The position numbers and the translations under genes are program-made. Shown here piece by piece: positions 53,697-64,000 of a DNA stretch of 64,000 nucleotides; position 1 is the stretch's first letter; each line of letters begins with the position of its first letter. Source of the stretch: Metridium senile. Its lineage: Eukaryota; Cnidaria; Anthozoa; Actiniaria; Metridiidae. Below the pieces are notes generated by a model. The model worked only from the letters and a program-made list of their open reading frames with translations. It had not been told where the DNA came from and ran no database searches. The DNA is taken from assembly GCA_949775045.1 (NCBI GenBank), contig OX459103.1:1323501-1387500 (forward strand). Direction: 5' to 3'.

Positions 53697-54150
53697 ATGA
53701 TCGAGTTTTATTAGTGTTGCAGGGCAATTCTTGAGGGACGTGCATTCCCATCATGCCTTGTTGTAATGCAGTTCGTCCCTGTTTCTTTCTGGGTCGATAA
53801 GGAGATCATTTGATTAGGACCGTTGACGCAGGGAAATAGGTTTTAAAAAGTAAATGATCAAGTCTCATTAGTGTTGCAGGGCAGTTCTTGAAGGGCGTGC
53901 ATTCCCATCATGCCTTGTTGTAGTGATGTTCGTCCCCGTTTCTTTCGATAAGGATATTACTTGATTAGGACCGTTAACGCAGGGAAATAGATTATGAAAT
54001 AGGTTTCATTAGTGTTGCAGGGCAGTTCTTGAAGGGCGTGCATTCACATCATGCCTTGTTGTAGTGATGTTCGTCCCTGTTTCTTTCGATAAGGATATCA
54101 CTTGATTAGGACCGTTAACGCAGGGAAATAGACTATGAAAAAGGCTAATA
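53697..54150. repeat. ~147-bp tandem array covering the GPCR 3 tail and stop
   Basis: Three copies starting at ~53713, 53866 and 54009 (TTAGTGTTGCAGGGCAGTTC ... GACCGTTAACGCAGGGAAATAG). The 54009 copy is the real coding end of GPCR 3; the others lie 3' of its stop. Confidence 0.93.
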
Positions 54151-55094
54151 TAACCATGGCGAAAGTTTTCGTTACAAAACCAGTAGATTAACGGATTAAT
54201 GGGGCTGTTAAGGTGTGCTAATAACATCCTTAAATAGTAGACACTACACGGCACCGTTACCTTGTAAGAATACAGAACAAGGTTGATAAAATACATTAAC
54301 CAACACAACACAAACACTACCACAACTATGGAAACCATCTTGAGAACTTTCTTTCTTGTGCGTTCTTGTCTTTGTAGTCTTGCGTTATCACTGGCGGTGG
54401 CATCGCCGACAAACCGCCGTCGTTTAAGAAGAGCGATCATTATGGCCGAGTATAGAATTGTTATTATCACCAAGGGAACGGCAAACAAACCGACTATCTT
54501 AAACGTGTAATATTCCGTGGCAGAACCAGGACTGAAGATCTTATCAAGACTAAGGTAACAGTATAGCTTACCGCCAATTCTTAATAAATTGATACCATAG
54601 TACTGAGGAAAGGTTATAAGTAGCGAGGAGATCCAGATCACTACTACAATTACAATAGATATTTTACAGGTTATAAAATGACGGAGAGGAAATACTACAG
54701 CTAAAAATCGATCAAAACTAATTGCGACGACGGTGAAAATAGACACTGCAATTGATGTCTCGTTAAAAAAGGCTGCCATCTTGCAGAATATTAACCCTGC
54801 TAGTCCGTCCACTTGCCATTCATAGCCTGCTAGCCATATAGAAATAACTCTAGGCATATACACGATTGTAGCTATTAAGTCAGCAATACTTATGTTCACA
54901 ATAAACAAGTTGACTGTTTTATGCATGTTTTTGTTCTTGAGTACGACAGCTACGACCAGTGAGTTACCTATCAATGACATAGGTATAATCAGACAATATG
55001 GGAATACATAGGCTGCTCTTGTCGCTGTAGAATCATGAACGAAACAGACGGCTTCCACTACAGGGCTTTGAGTGGTGTTGGTAAAGTTCGCCAT
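54009..55094 (-). CDS. Rhodopsin-class (class A) GPCR 3, diverged paralogue
   Basis: Intact intronless frame, 361 aa, minus strand. Same family as GPCR 1/2 by LIGNSLVV (TM1), NISIADLI (TM2), the loop-1 signature WQVDGLAGLIFCK, SFDRFLAVVFPLR after TM3 (DRF), a loop-2 cysteine in GKLYCYLSLD, AVPL in TM5, CWLMYF in TM6 (Met where Pro is usual) and NPLIYWF in TM7. Loop 3 is strongly basic (KKRRR-like and RTRKKVLK). N-terminal sequons NFT and NTT. The tail has no NPAE repeat and no PDZ-type end. The two bases runs TTTTTTTTCCTTACAG just 5' of the ATG look like a splice acceptor, so a 5' UTR intron is likely. Core identity to GPCR 1/2 is only moderate by eye, so this duplication is older. Ligand unknown. 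Confidence 0.94.
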   Translation of the reverse strand: MANFTNTTQSPVVEAVCFVHDSTATRAAYVFPYCLIIPMSLIGNSLVVAVVLKNKNMHKTVNLFIVNISIADLIATIVYMPRVISIWLAGYEWQVDGLAGLIFCKMAAFFNETSIAVSIFTVVAISFDRFLAVVFPLRHFITCKISIVIVVVIWISSLLITFPQYYGINLLRIGGKLYCYLSLDKIFSPGSATEYYTFKIVGLFAVPLVIITILYSAIMIALLKRRRFVGDATASDNARLQRQERTRKKVLKMVSIVVVVFVLCWLMYFINLVLYSYKVTVPCSVYYLRMLLAHLNSPINPLIYWFCNENFRHGYISLFHSLFPCVNGPNQVISLSKETGTNITTTRHDVNARPSRTALQH

Positions 55095-55101
55095 ATCTTT
55101 A

Positions 55102-55120
55102 CTGTAAGGAAAAAAAACTT
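55102..55120 (-). promoter_or_regulatory. Candidate 3' splice site in the GPCR 3 leader
   Basis: On the minus strand, TTTTTTTTCCTTACAG precedes TAAAGATATGG, whose ATG is the GPCR 3 start. A strong polypyrimidine tract plus CAG suggests an intron ending here. Confidence 0.5.
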
Positions 55121-55134
55121 GTCTGCAAATCTGT

Positions 55135-55285
55135 ATTCGTTATCTTGTTGTACGAAACTGGGGACGATATCTTGTTGTACGGTTGCTTCAGCAAAACTGG
55201 GGACGATCTCTTGTTGTACGACTACTGGATCAAAATCGTGGATTTGTTATACGACTGCTCGATCAAAACTGAACTGTTTCTTCAC
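55135..55285 (-). repeat. Short degenerate repeats upstream of GPCR 3
   Basis: ATCTTGTTGTACG(A/G) and AAAACTGGGGACGAT recur three to four times at ~40-bp spacing. Confidence 0.75.
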
Positions 55286-55299
55286 AGGCTTGTGTTAAT

Positions 55300-56865
55300 T
55301 ATAACAGTATTTCAATAACGTTGATATCGTTAATGCGTGGTTGCTTGTTGTTCGTGATTTCTGATACTGTACAATAGCTAGTGCTCTGCTCTTGATCTCT
55401 TTACAGTACGCTAACCAAGTCAAACTGGGAAGCCTTGCTAAAGATCAACGCTATTAGAACCGATGGAACGGTATTGAGCATGTGCAGTATAAGCTGTCAA
55501 TCATATTAGTTCCCACACGTCAGACCTGTAAAGGACAACATGATATGTGTGAATACCAAGTTGGTTTACGTCGGAAATCGTTGGTAGGCTATTACACAAA
55601 GCTGTCCCTTTTAGCTAGTGGCAATAATCCTATTGACCTAGATAGCACATTTTATTGCTCTACAACTTTATGGAATAAAGATAATAATTCATTTCTATTT
55701 TATCTGTGAAGACTAACTTTACAAGTTCCTCTGATATCAATCTGCGATAGTACTGACTTCCTTTATTGTATTTTCTACAGGGTTGCTCTAGATAACCGTT
55801 TCATAGCCAGTGAAATGAGGGGAAGAGCAATTGAGTTCACAAAACAAACAACTAGTCATTCCTTATACTCTTAGCAGTGTAAAATAAGCTACTGAATTAG
55901 AGGGATAAACTGCAGTTATCTCTAACCTTCTGAAGGGAAAAGAAAAATTATGATTTATTACTGATAAAGGTGTTAGGTAGTTTTTTAATAACTTGATCTA
56001 ATAAATGTGACATTTAGTATTATTGTATAGGTAACTTTTTATTTTGAGTTAATTTTCTTATTTTAATTAAAATGTCTTAATGAAAAGAAGTCTAATTACT
56101 CGTTTCAAACCATTCAAACGTCAGACACCAACAGTCTTTCTGTACGTACACCGACCTTGACGAACACAACTCATCAACATCACTTACACCTGTGTTCTGA
56201 ATATCCACATTCACGTCGTTAAACTAATATATGCCATTAATGATTGAATTTTGTGGTTTTTAATACAGGAAAAGCCTCCAGTCCTCAATTCTTAAAAAAC
56301 GGTTTAATTGTTTTACCATTGATATGTCTTTACCCTCTAAATGATGCCGCCTCGTGTCAGATTAAAAGCCGTTAATATATGTCATAAAACAGTTCATAGA
56401 AATAGCGGTATTAAAAACATTCATCAAGGTTTTGGTAATTAAAAGAAAATAGCAGATGAAACGAGGTTAACTCTTGAAATGGGAAGTAATGGCAGCAAGA
56501 AAGTAATTTGGTTCTTGACTTCCAATGCAAAACGGAAGCTTTTAATGTCGACGTTCATATAATAACCAACATGGTGGTTATGTAGACAAAAAGAAAAGAA
56601 AAGAAAGGAAAAAATGATCCAAAAATCAAATTAAACAAGATTTTTTTTTCAACTTCAAATAACAGCGCAAAATGTTATTGCCATAAGAAATTTATCATGG
56701 TCGACATCATTTCTGACATTATTTTTACTAGTATTAGCGACCCCGGGGGGATATCTCCCTTAGCCCAAGTAGCATGAATAATCTGAGCTCTTTTTAGGGT
56801 AGAAAATATTTCCTGTGTGTACCTTATAGGATTCTTTTTCAAATATGCAATAGACCTTTTAACAG
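55300..56865. other. Intergenic, no gene seen
   Basis: AT-rich. Near 56740-56840 GGGGGATATCTCCCTTAG and TTTTTAGGGTA hint at a remnant of the CCCTAAAAGG element family. Confidence 0.45.
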
Positions 56866-56867
56866 TT

Positions 56868-57003
56868 CCGTTCAGTGACCACGAATAATAGTTCCAAGTC
56901 GAGGTTCGAGTTACCGCGCATAGCAACACTATAATTTATCATGCACAACAACGCGAACCTCGAATTGGAACTATTATTCGTGGTCATTGAGGCGGCTGAA
57001 CTT
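56868..57003. mobile_element. ~136-bp foldback element
   Basis: AGTGACCACGAATAATAGTTCC and its complement; centre CTATAATTTATCATG as at 49250. Confidence 0.88.
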
Positions 57004-57167
57004 TGAAAAGGACTATTATGCAATGTGAATCTGTACCTTTTAGAGTCATTTCTATTTGGCTTTGCTACTTAAACTTAGCTGCAACAATATCGCACAGTCG
57101 TACATTTTGTAATCAACAACACCTCAACAGTTCTATAAATTTAGGGGCGATCCATTTGATATTTGAG

Positions 57168-57192
57168 GGGGAGGGGTGGGGGTGGGGGTGGG
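57168..57192 (+). other. G-quadruplex-type motif
   Basis: Four G runs (GGGG T GGGGG T GGGGG T GGG) with single-T loops. Observed as sequence only. Confidence 0.6.
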
Positions 57193-57463
57193 TAGATTTT
57201 GTCCGTGCAAGAAATCTTTTTTTAGCCCGCTGGCAAGCGCTCGAAATTTTTTTAAAAAAAGACAAAGATTGTAGTGGAGGTTTTGCATTGCACGAATTTT
57301 TTTTCGACCCTTCTGGCCGTGCAGGAAATTTTTATTCAAAATTTCGAAACGTCAGTAAAGTAATTTAGTCAACATTTTTTACGGTGTTACAAATTTTAAT
57401 ATATTATCTATAGTTAACGAATATGCTAGCCAGCCCACTTGGTAAGAAAGCGCACAACTTCTT

Positions 57464-58158
57464 AGGCTTCGTCTACACGAATCCGATCCGGCTGAAACCG
57501 CATAGAAATATTTGCGTCCACACGAATCCTGTTGATCGTTTCAATTCGGATTCATCCGTACACACGAATACGCTGCAACGACTTGAATTTATAAAGTAGC
57601 GCGACTGGGCATGCGCTAATCGAGCGAGCGATCTCGTTTACCGTCATTATTGTATTATCATTATTATGTTTCAACTACTCATCGATGGCTAGGCCTTACT
57701 GTTTGTTGTTCCATCAGGCACTAGTTCGCCCTGGACGAAGAAAAAAACGATCGTTTTGGTTGAGGTTGTGATCGAAACCGTTTTATACGTCTTTGTTTTG
57801 ATTCGAAAGGCTCAGCCAACCCGATAAAATTGACCATACTTCTAAAATGGTCAAGTATTGTTGTCAAAATTGCCATATTCATTTCGTTAACACTGGAAAT
57901 AGGCGAAATCAAAGTTACCAACAAGATATTTTTGTCCGCCATGTTGAATTAGCAAGTCAGTGGATTCAAAAGTATCCGGTTTTAGGTGTCCACACGAATC
58001 CGCGAATCCGGAGGATTCAAAAGTATCCACTCTGGAGAGCGGTTTCAAAAGTATGCAGTTTCGGTAACCGGATTCACTGGATTCGTGTGGACGATAGGCC
58101 GATTCGCATCAAAAAGTATGCGGTTTCAAAAGTATCCGGATCCGTGTAGACGGGGTCT
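57464..58158. mobile_element. ~695-bp TIR element (CGTCTACACGAATCC family)
   Basis: Left CTTCGTCTACACGAATCCG, right CGGATCCGTGTAGACGGGG. Subterminal words CACACGAATCC and TTCAAAAGTATCC recur many times. No transposase frame. Confidence 0.85.
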
Positions 58159-58429
58159 TACATGATACGTCACAATGAAGACAAAATGTACAAAGTTAAA
58201 CGCCATGACACGTACTTCTTGTAGCAAAACGTTTTGGAGTTAAAATGTGATTACATTGATTAGGAATTGCGGGGTAAAATTGACACAGCTTTACATGTTC
58301 TCTACACTTGTAGTAGAAACTGCCAATAATTAGTAAAAATAGATGATTACCATAGCACAACTATAGCCAATCCTACTTACGTTTAGGAAATAAATACATC
58401 GGCATACAAACAAACAAACCACAAGAACG

Positions 58430-58431
<2 letters not shown>

Positions 58432-58521
<90 letters not shown>

Positions 58522-58708
58522 GAATAATAAGAATAAGAATAAGAATAAGAATAAGAATAAGAATAAGAATAAGAATAAGAATAAGAATAAGAATAAGAAT
58601 AAGAATAAGAATAAGAATAAGAATAAGAATAAGAATAAGAATCATAATCATAATCATAATCATAATCATAATCATAATCATAATCATAATCATAATCATA
58701 ATCATTAT
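58432..58708. repeat. Three-part microsatellite AAT / AATAAG / AATCAT
   Basis: ~95 bp of (AAT)n, then ~18 units of AATAAG, then ~11 of AATCAT, with sharp borders. Confidence 0.96.
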
Positions 58709-59261
58709 TATATATTAACTGATGTGGTCGTGTATTAAGTTCAATTAGATGTTATTTCTCGTGACATAAAAAGTCTGGAGGCTAAGTAGAAAACAAAAGT
58801 TAATTCAGCCCTTATTCTCATACATTTATTAATTAGTTTTCTATTATTGCCTAGTACTCAATACTTTTATTTCTGTACTAAACAGAATACTAAGTGTTGC
58901 TTTTCTTTTTCACTACCAATCGTATATATAACCATAATATATTTTTGTAAAAAGCTATCTACCTAGGCTAGCCCTTGTGGTTATAGTAGATAGCTTGTAC
59001 CTTGTATTTAAGTCTCTAATTATATGTATAATTCTTTTTTATTTAATTATTGGTACTTAATAAACGATTGTTGTTGTTGTTGTTCATAGTTTATAATTTA
59101 TTTTTGTAACGAAAAAATGTAGTTCTTGTGTGTCATTATATCATTATATATAAATATATTTATAAAAGCATGCTTCTGTACTCGTACAACGTCTGTGTCA
59201 GAAAAATTATAATACTCCATTCTGTACATTCAAATAACCATAATGCCTTCTGTTTATTGGT

Positions 59262-59345
59262 ATTGTCATTCAATTTTTTTATATTGCAATTCAATTTTTT
59301 TATATTGCAATTCAATTTTTTTATATTGCAATTCAATTTTTTTTT
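59262..59345. repeat. 20-21-bp tandem array
   Basis: TTGCAATTCAATTTTTTTATA in four copies. Confidence 0.93.
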
Positions 59346-59584
59346 ATTTGAAAGTAGAGAATAGAACCCCTGGGTGATCATTGTGTTCTCATTGTGCTCT
59401 AACAATAATGATTTTTTCTTCTTAGAAATCGGACTTCAACATACTAAGCGCAAAGATAGAAAGACGAAGTAAACATGAAAACGAACGTAACTCACGTAAC
59501 TGCAAGCTTTGGTATTACATTAATAAGAGCTAGTTCGCTCATTACTAGACTTAACAAAACGAAGGATAAAACGTCTGGGGAAAA

Positions 59585-59910
59585 AAAAACACGCATTAAA
59601 AACCACCTGCCAGCCATCAAAGCTTACTATACGTACAGCTGACACTAATAGTGAAGTGTGTACAATTAGTTTGACACATCGAGACCCCCCCCCCCCCCCC
59701 CCCCGCATTAAAAACCGCCTGTCAGCCATCAAAGCTTACTATATGTACAGACACTAATAGTGAGGTGTGTACAGTTAGTTTGACACATCACCCCCCCCCC
59801 CCCCCCCCCCCCCAGCATTAAATACCGCTTGCCAGCCATCAAAGCTTTCTCTATGTACAGCTGACACTACTAGTGAAGGGTGTACAATTAGTTTGGCACA
59901 TCCAAGGTTT
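59585..59910. repeat. ~115-bp tandem repeat punctuated by poly-C
   Basis: Three copies of GCATTAAAAACC...CAGCCATCAAAGCTTAC...GTACAGCTGACACTA...TTAGTTTGACACATC, separated by C runs of ~20 (59687-59704) and ~23 (59790-59812). Confidence 0.93.
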
Positions 59911-60225
59911 GTAAAGCAAATGTTACAGAATAATAAAGTTCGTGATGTTTGATTTGCTATGTACATACACTTAGTAAACTGTCATAGCGAAACTCACAAC
60001 GGCACGCGATATCGTTGATCTATACAAGTTGATATAACATCGAAATATTTCCATAGAAATAATAAATGATAATGACATCGGACGATGTCGAAACGTCGTA
60101 ACCTCTTTGCGTGTTTCTTTCTTATTAAAAAATAATTAAAAATTTATTGAAATTGATCGTTATCGAAATCAATGAAAATCGATAGTCATCGATCAAAATC
60201 GTACACGGCCCTTTGCTATATATCA

Positions 60226-60690
60226 ACTAGCGAGTAACCTAGTATAGGCTGCGTCGGTGTTTGATATAAACGATAGGTAATAGAATGAAATTTGTAGCAC
60301 CGTAAGTCGCTAGTTTACAGTGTTACAAATTTCATTCTATTACCTATCGTTTATATCAAACACCGACGCAGCTAATACTAGTTTACTCGCTAGTTTCTAT
60401 TTCTATTTTTTACGGTGTTACAAATTTCATTCTATTACCTATCGTTTATATCAAACACCGACGCAGCCTATACCAGTTAACTCGCTAGTTTCTATTTCTA
60501 ATTTTTACGGTGTTACAAATTTCATTCTATTACCTATCGTTTATATCAAACACCGACGCAGCCTATACTAGTTTACTCGCTAGTTTCTATTTCTATTTTT
60601 TACGGTGTTACAAATTTCATTCTATTACCTATCGTTTATATCAAACACCGACGCAGCCTATACTAGTTTACTCTCTAGTTTCTATTTATT
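60226..60690. repeat. Dispersed repeat R: one inverted and four direct units
   Basis: Minus-sense unit 60226-60305, then four ~96-bp plus-sense units TTACGGTGTTACAAATTTC ... TTTACTCGCTAGTTTC. Confidence 0.93.
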
Positions 60691-61785
60691 AATTTAGTAA
60701 GTTAATTTTCATTTTATTATTTTACGTTAGAATTTAGTCATTCATATAGACTTTAGACTATCATATAGTCCATTATATAAGTGTAGTACTTTGCTTATGG
60801 GTGACCTATACATATGTAAACTTTCTTTTTTCTTTTCTTTTTTATCGGTAGTATTTATCACTCAATAATTTTGTAAGCATAAAATAAAAATAAATCCCAA
60901 CTAATCATGATCTCGCTCGTGAACGGCCGGCGATTTAATTTCCCAGCGACAAATACATACATATGCATATCTTTATTATATACCATACTAGTACCCGCTT
61001 GTTTCCATACATAATTTTTATTTAGAGATCACAGTTTCGTCGCCGACAATTCGGACGTGCTCGACATTTTAGCGCAACTCGCTACGACCTTCACTTGACA
61101 CTTGTCAAAAATGCAAATTTCGAGTGTGGGATTCCTGTGTCTCCTTTGGGACATTTTGGTTTCGATAAAATCTCCATTCAAATTACAGTTGGCATCGCGC
61201 GACAATATTGAAAACGGGCCTTGCATTGCGATAGACGTACTTGTCTCTAATACGTGCTGAACCAAAATATATATAGTGCCTTTGACAGCTATTGTTCTAG
61301 ACGGACAATAACCCCTCAAACATTTACTATTGTACTTATCAAAAATGAATCAAATTCTGTTGACCAATATCAAGAGAGCATCAATACGTACTTATGCTGG
61401 CTTGCCAATGTATATAAATGGATAGTAATTAGATGAAATAACATAGTGTTAAAATAGAATACAGACAGATAACATTAGGCTGCGAGCAGGAGAAACATAA
61501 AAAGGACTGGACACTATCTAATGGAAACAGTAGATTCCAATCCTTCTCTTTTCCCTCGCCACAGGAAGCCCATTATCTTACCTTTTATGATGCTCTCTTT
61601 ACAAACTTAGCGATGAAAAACCCTATAGTATCCACATCACACGGCTCACGTGAGGGGTCCCCTTGAGTGGCAGTTGGGTCAAACCTTTGAACTAGTCTCC
61701 GTTCCTCCTCGGATAAACCACAATGAAGAAGGCCTGGACTGCCAAGATGGGGTGTCTGTCAACGTATGAAAATCATCCAGTTAAT
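60691..61785. other. Intergenic, no gene seen
   Basis: Short frames only, without domain signal. Confidence 0.4.
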
Positions 61786-61788
61786 AGG

Positions 61789-62470
61789 TAGCCTGCAAAA
61801 CAGGCGTTCTCTCGGGTTTTTGGGGAAAACGGGTTTTGGGCTTCCTGTTTTGAACGGCTAAGCTCCATATTTCGCGCGGTCAAAAAATTAACACAGCAAG
61901 CCAAAGATCCTAAATTCTCCAAAAAGCAAAAACAACGCCTGCTCTGCAGGCTAGTTAATAGGCCTTTTGCAACACATGACCCTACCCCTTTTGAATCGAG
62001 CAGCTGTGCCAAAATGAACATCAGAAATGAAAAGAGCACCTCAATATTAGTAAGAAAGCAAAGTTTTAGCTCATAATGTTAAGTATAGGAGAAATGGATT
62101 TAAATATAAAATTCAATATTTATTAGGATTGTATGGTAAATATGCTACATACAGATCCTTATAAAATATTGAATTTCAAATTTAATGCCATTTCCTTCGT
62201 GTTACGTACATTTTATGAGCTGAGATTTTGCTTCCTTCCTAATATTGATGTACTCTTTTCATTTCTGATTTTCATTTTGACACAACTGCTCGATTTAAAA
62301 GGGGTAGAGTCATGTGACAAGGTAGGGTCACGTGTTACAAAAGGCCTATTAGAAGTGAATGAGCCTTTGTAGCCTGTGTACAGCCGTCCAAACCCCTCCC
62401 CTCCTACGGAAAGAAACGTTTCTCTCCCGGCGTAGGAGGGGAGGGGTGGGGACGGCTGTTTACAGGCTTA
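61789..62470. mobile_element. Cluster of three palindromic elements
   Basis: 61789-61957 (TAGCCTGCAAAACAGGCGTTC / AACGCCTGCTCTGCAGGCTA), 61965-62352 (TAATAGGCCTTTTGCAACAC, arms ~150 bp with GAAATGAAAAGAG inside) and 62369-62470 (TAGCCTGTGTACAGCCGTCC / GGACGGCTGTTTACAGGCT). They are directly adjacent. Confidence 0.85.
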
Positions 62471-62634
62471 ACCGCTGTAGTTATGTTATTGTTGGGCAAT
62501 AGACGTAATACATCTGCTTATAGGTGACAGAAAAACAGGATAAGGAAGTACTAAATGAAAACATTGTTATAGTTATTATACTACTTGTTATCTGTTTGTA
62601 TAGGTACTGTATGTGGATTGAACTTCACAAGGAA

Positions 62635-62715
62635 ATTTTTTTTAATTTTTTTTAATTTTTTTGATTTTTTTTGATTTTTTTGATTTTGATTTTTTTTTTT
62701 TTTTTGATTTTTTGA
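62635..62715. repeat. T-rich (TTTTTTGAT)n tract
   Basis: Long T runs with regular GA/AA interruptions. Confidence 0.9.
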
Positions 62716-62734
62716 AAAAACAATAGAGATTAAC

Positions 62735-62825
62735 ACATGGGCGCGCGGAGGTATGAAATTTATCTTATCGAGTGTTCAACTTAATATCTACATTGAACAT
62801 AAATTGTTCTGTTTATTATATAACA
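62735..62825. mobile_element. Half copy of the CATGGGCGC foldback family
   Basis: ACACATGGGCGCGCGGAGGTAT ... GTTCTGTTTATTATATAAC, as at 50236 and 50370. Confidence 0.75.
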
Positions 62826-63308
62826 TACAGTATTTGCAATCAAGAAATTATTTCAAAACGTTAAAAACATAGCCACAAAAGAGAAATATTAACACCGGAC
62901 ACGTGTGTGATACGATTTTTATCAGTGTGCGAATTCCCTATAAAACACTGTATGCTACATAGTAAATCCGGCGATAAAATGTGTTTATCGCAATATTACA
63001 GTTACATTAAACACCCGCATGTAAGAGCCTGATTTTTAAGAACCTCTTAGGCTAAGGTTGGTCCATTATACTCCCTTTACATAAGAATCTACTTATGCCT
63101 AACATTAGAAACAAGTTCTTATACAGTACATGCAGAACACAGGCCCTTTTACATCATAAAATCATTTTTTTCTATGAACAGTTAATCGTATCAATTTGTT
63201 TCGAGCAACAATCACTTTTTTTACTGAAGAAAAAAGGAACCTGTTTACGAACCCAAATAGACTAACCCGTTAAAAACACCAATTTTATAAAATCTTCTTA
63301 AGGCTAAC
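62826..63308. other. Intergenic, no gene seen
   Basis: AT-rich, short repeats of TTCTTA-type words only. Confidence 0.4.
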
Positions 63309-63810
63309 TTGAGGGGGACATTGGGGGAGGGGGGAGGGGGTTTAAATCCCGCAATACCGCAAAAATTCTTTAAAAATCCCGGAATACTGCAAAAAATTAT
63401 CGCAAATACCGCATACCGCACAACATTTAATTAAAATCATCTGATACTTTCAAGTTTTCAAGTCAGAGACAAAACGTAAAAAATTAATAATAATGAATCC
63501 CGACTGCAATTTCAGAATTTTTAAAATCAAAGGTCATTAAACGTTTTCGTTTTTTTCACCATCCATACGTACCAAAAAAAAATACAAAAACTGAAAGCCG
63601 TTAATATCGTATAGCGCAGAAATTCTAAATCCCGCATTACCGTTAGATTTTGCTTATTTCACCGAAATACCGCTTAAAAAAGGATAAATATCGCATAACG
63701 CAGGTATCCTAAATCCCGCATTACCGCAAATATGTATGATTCCTTTTACCGCAATATCGCATTAAAAAATAACTAATACAGCAATACCGCAAACCCCAAT
63801 GTCCCCCTCT
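63309..63810. mobile_element. ~500-bp TIR element with CCCGCATTACCGC repeats
   Basis: Ends GAGGGGGACATTGGGGG / CCCCAATGTCCCCCTC. Inside, AAATCCCGCA(A/T)TACCGCAAA recurs about eight times with variants. Confidence 0.88.
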
Positions 63811-64000
63811 AATTGAAAAAAAAAAACAGGTTCTTACGCGTACGTGTGGACGTTCATTTGGTGCTGTTGATATTTGTTATTTTGGTAATGATATACGAGG
63901 CTATAACAAACGGTTTATTCTGGTGATTACATACGAGGCTATAACAAACGGTTTTTTAGACAGGAAGAGATAATTACTTTATCATAGAATGCCACAAAAT
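63811..64000. other. Window end with short direct repeat
   Basis: TACGAGGCTATAACAAACGG occurs at ~63893 and ~63931. No gene. Confidence 0.6.

Noticed and set aside
57003..57368. 121-codon plus frame
   Set aside because: Crosses a foldback arm, a G-run and a T-rich repeat; no recognisable domain.

Overview
This is eukaryotic, animal-type DNA. It is AT-rich, has GT-AG introns, and long intergenic stretches are filled with microsatellites, foldback (terminal-inverted-repeat) elements and 5'-truncated non-LTR retrotransposon ends. Rhodopsin-class GPCRs, a clear ANKRD49 orthologue and secretory-pathway 2-oxoglutarate oxygenases place it in Metazoa. The repeat style suggests a marine, early-branching invertebrate, and my best guess is an anthozoan cnidarian. 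No marker in the window proves the phylum. I saw no rRNA, convincing tRNA or CRISPR array.

Layout. (1) 1-6.9 kb: a locus bounded by two near-identical direct repeats (1-1839 and 4571-6912) around an intronless endonuclease/exonuclease/phosphatase-fold gene with a very long poly-glutamate tail. (2) 9.2-9.6 kb: a small minus-strand gene resembling the YbaY domain. (3) 11.4-16.5 kb, minus strand: a six-exon secreted protein with two prolyl-4-hydroxylase-like domains; the first has lost its iron ligands and the second keeps them. (4) 17.85-19.0 kb, minus strand: a two-exon ANKRD49 orthologue. (5) 19.6-21.55 kb: nested TTAA-bounded palindromic transposons. (6) 21.7-29.55 kb, plus strand: a nine-exon JmjC-type (cupin_8) oxygenase with signal peptide, EF-hand and C-terminal TDEL, probably an ER-lumen enzyme. 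Its introns hold large GAT-rich minisatellites. (7) 32.3-46.0 kb: a tandem segmental duplication carrying two almost identical class A GPCR genes, each with an expanded tandem-repeat leader and a tail minisatellite. (8) 46-54 kb: repeats only. (9) 54.0-55.1 kb, minus strand: a third, older GPCR paralogue. (10) 55.1-64 kb: repeats and foldback elements, no gene recognised.

How the genes relate. The two oxygenases are both predicted to act in the secretory pathway but belong to different subfamilies, and they lie either side of ANKRD49. The three GPCRs form a local paralogue cluster. A striking theme is that tandem duplications sit exactly at gene edges: at exon-intron donor junctions (ANKRD49, JmjC exon 5), at stop codons (JmjC exon 9, all three GPCR tails) and in the GPCR leaders. 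All exon models were built by eye from frame continuity and splice consensus, so they need transcript support.
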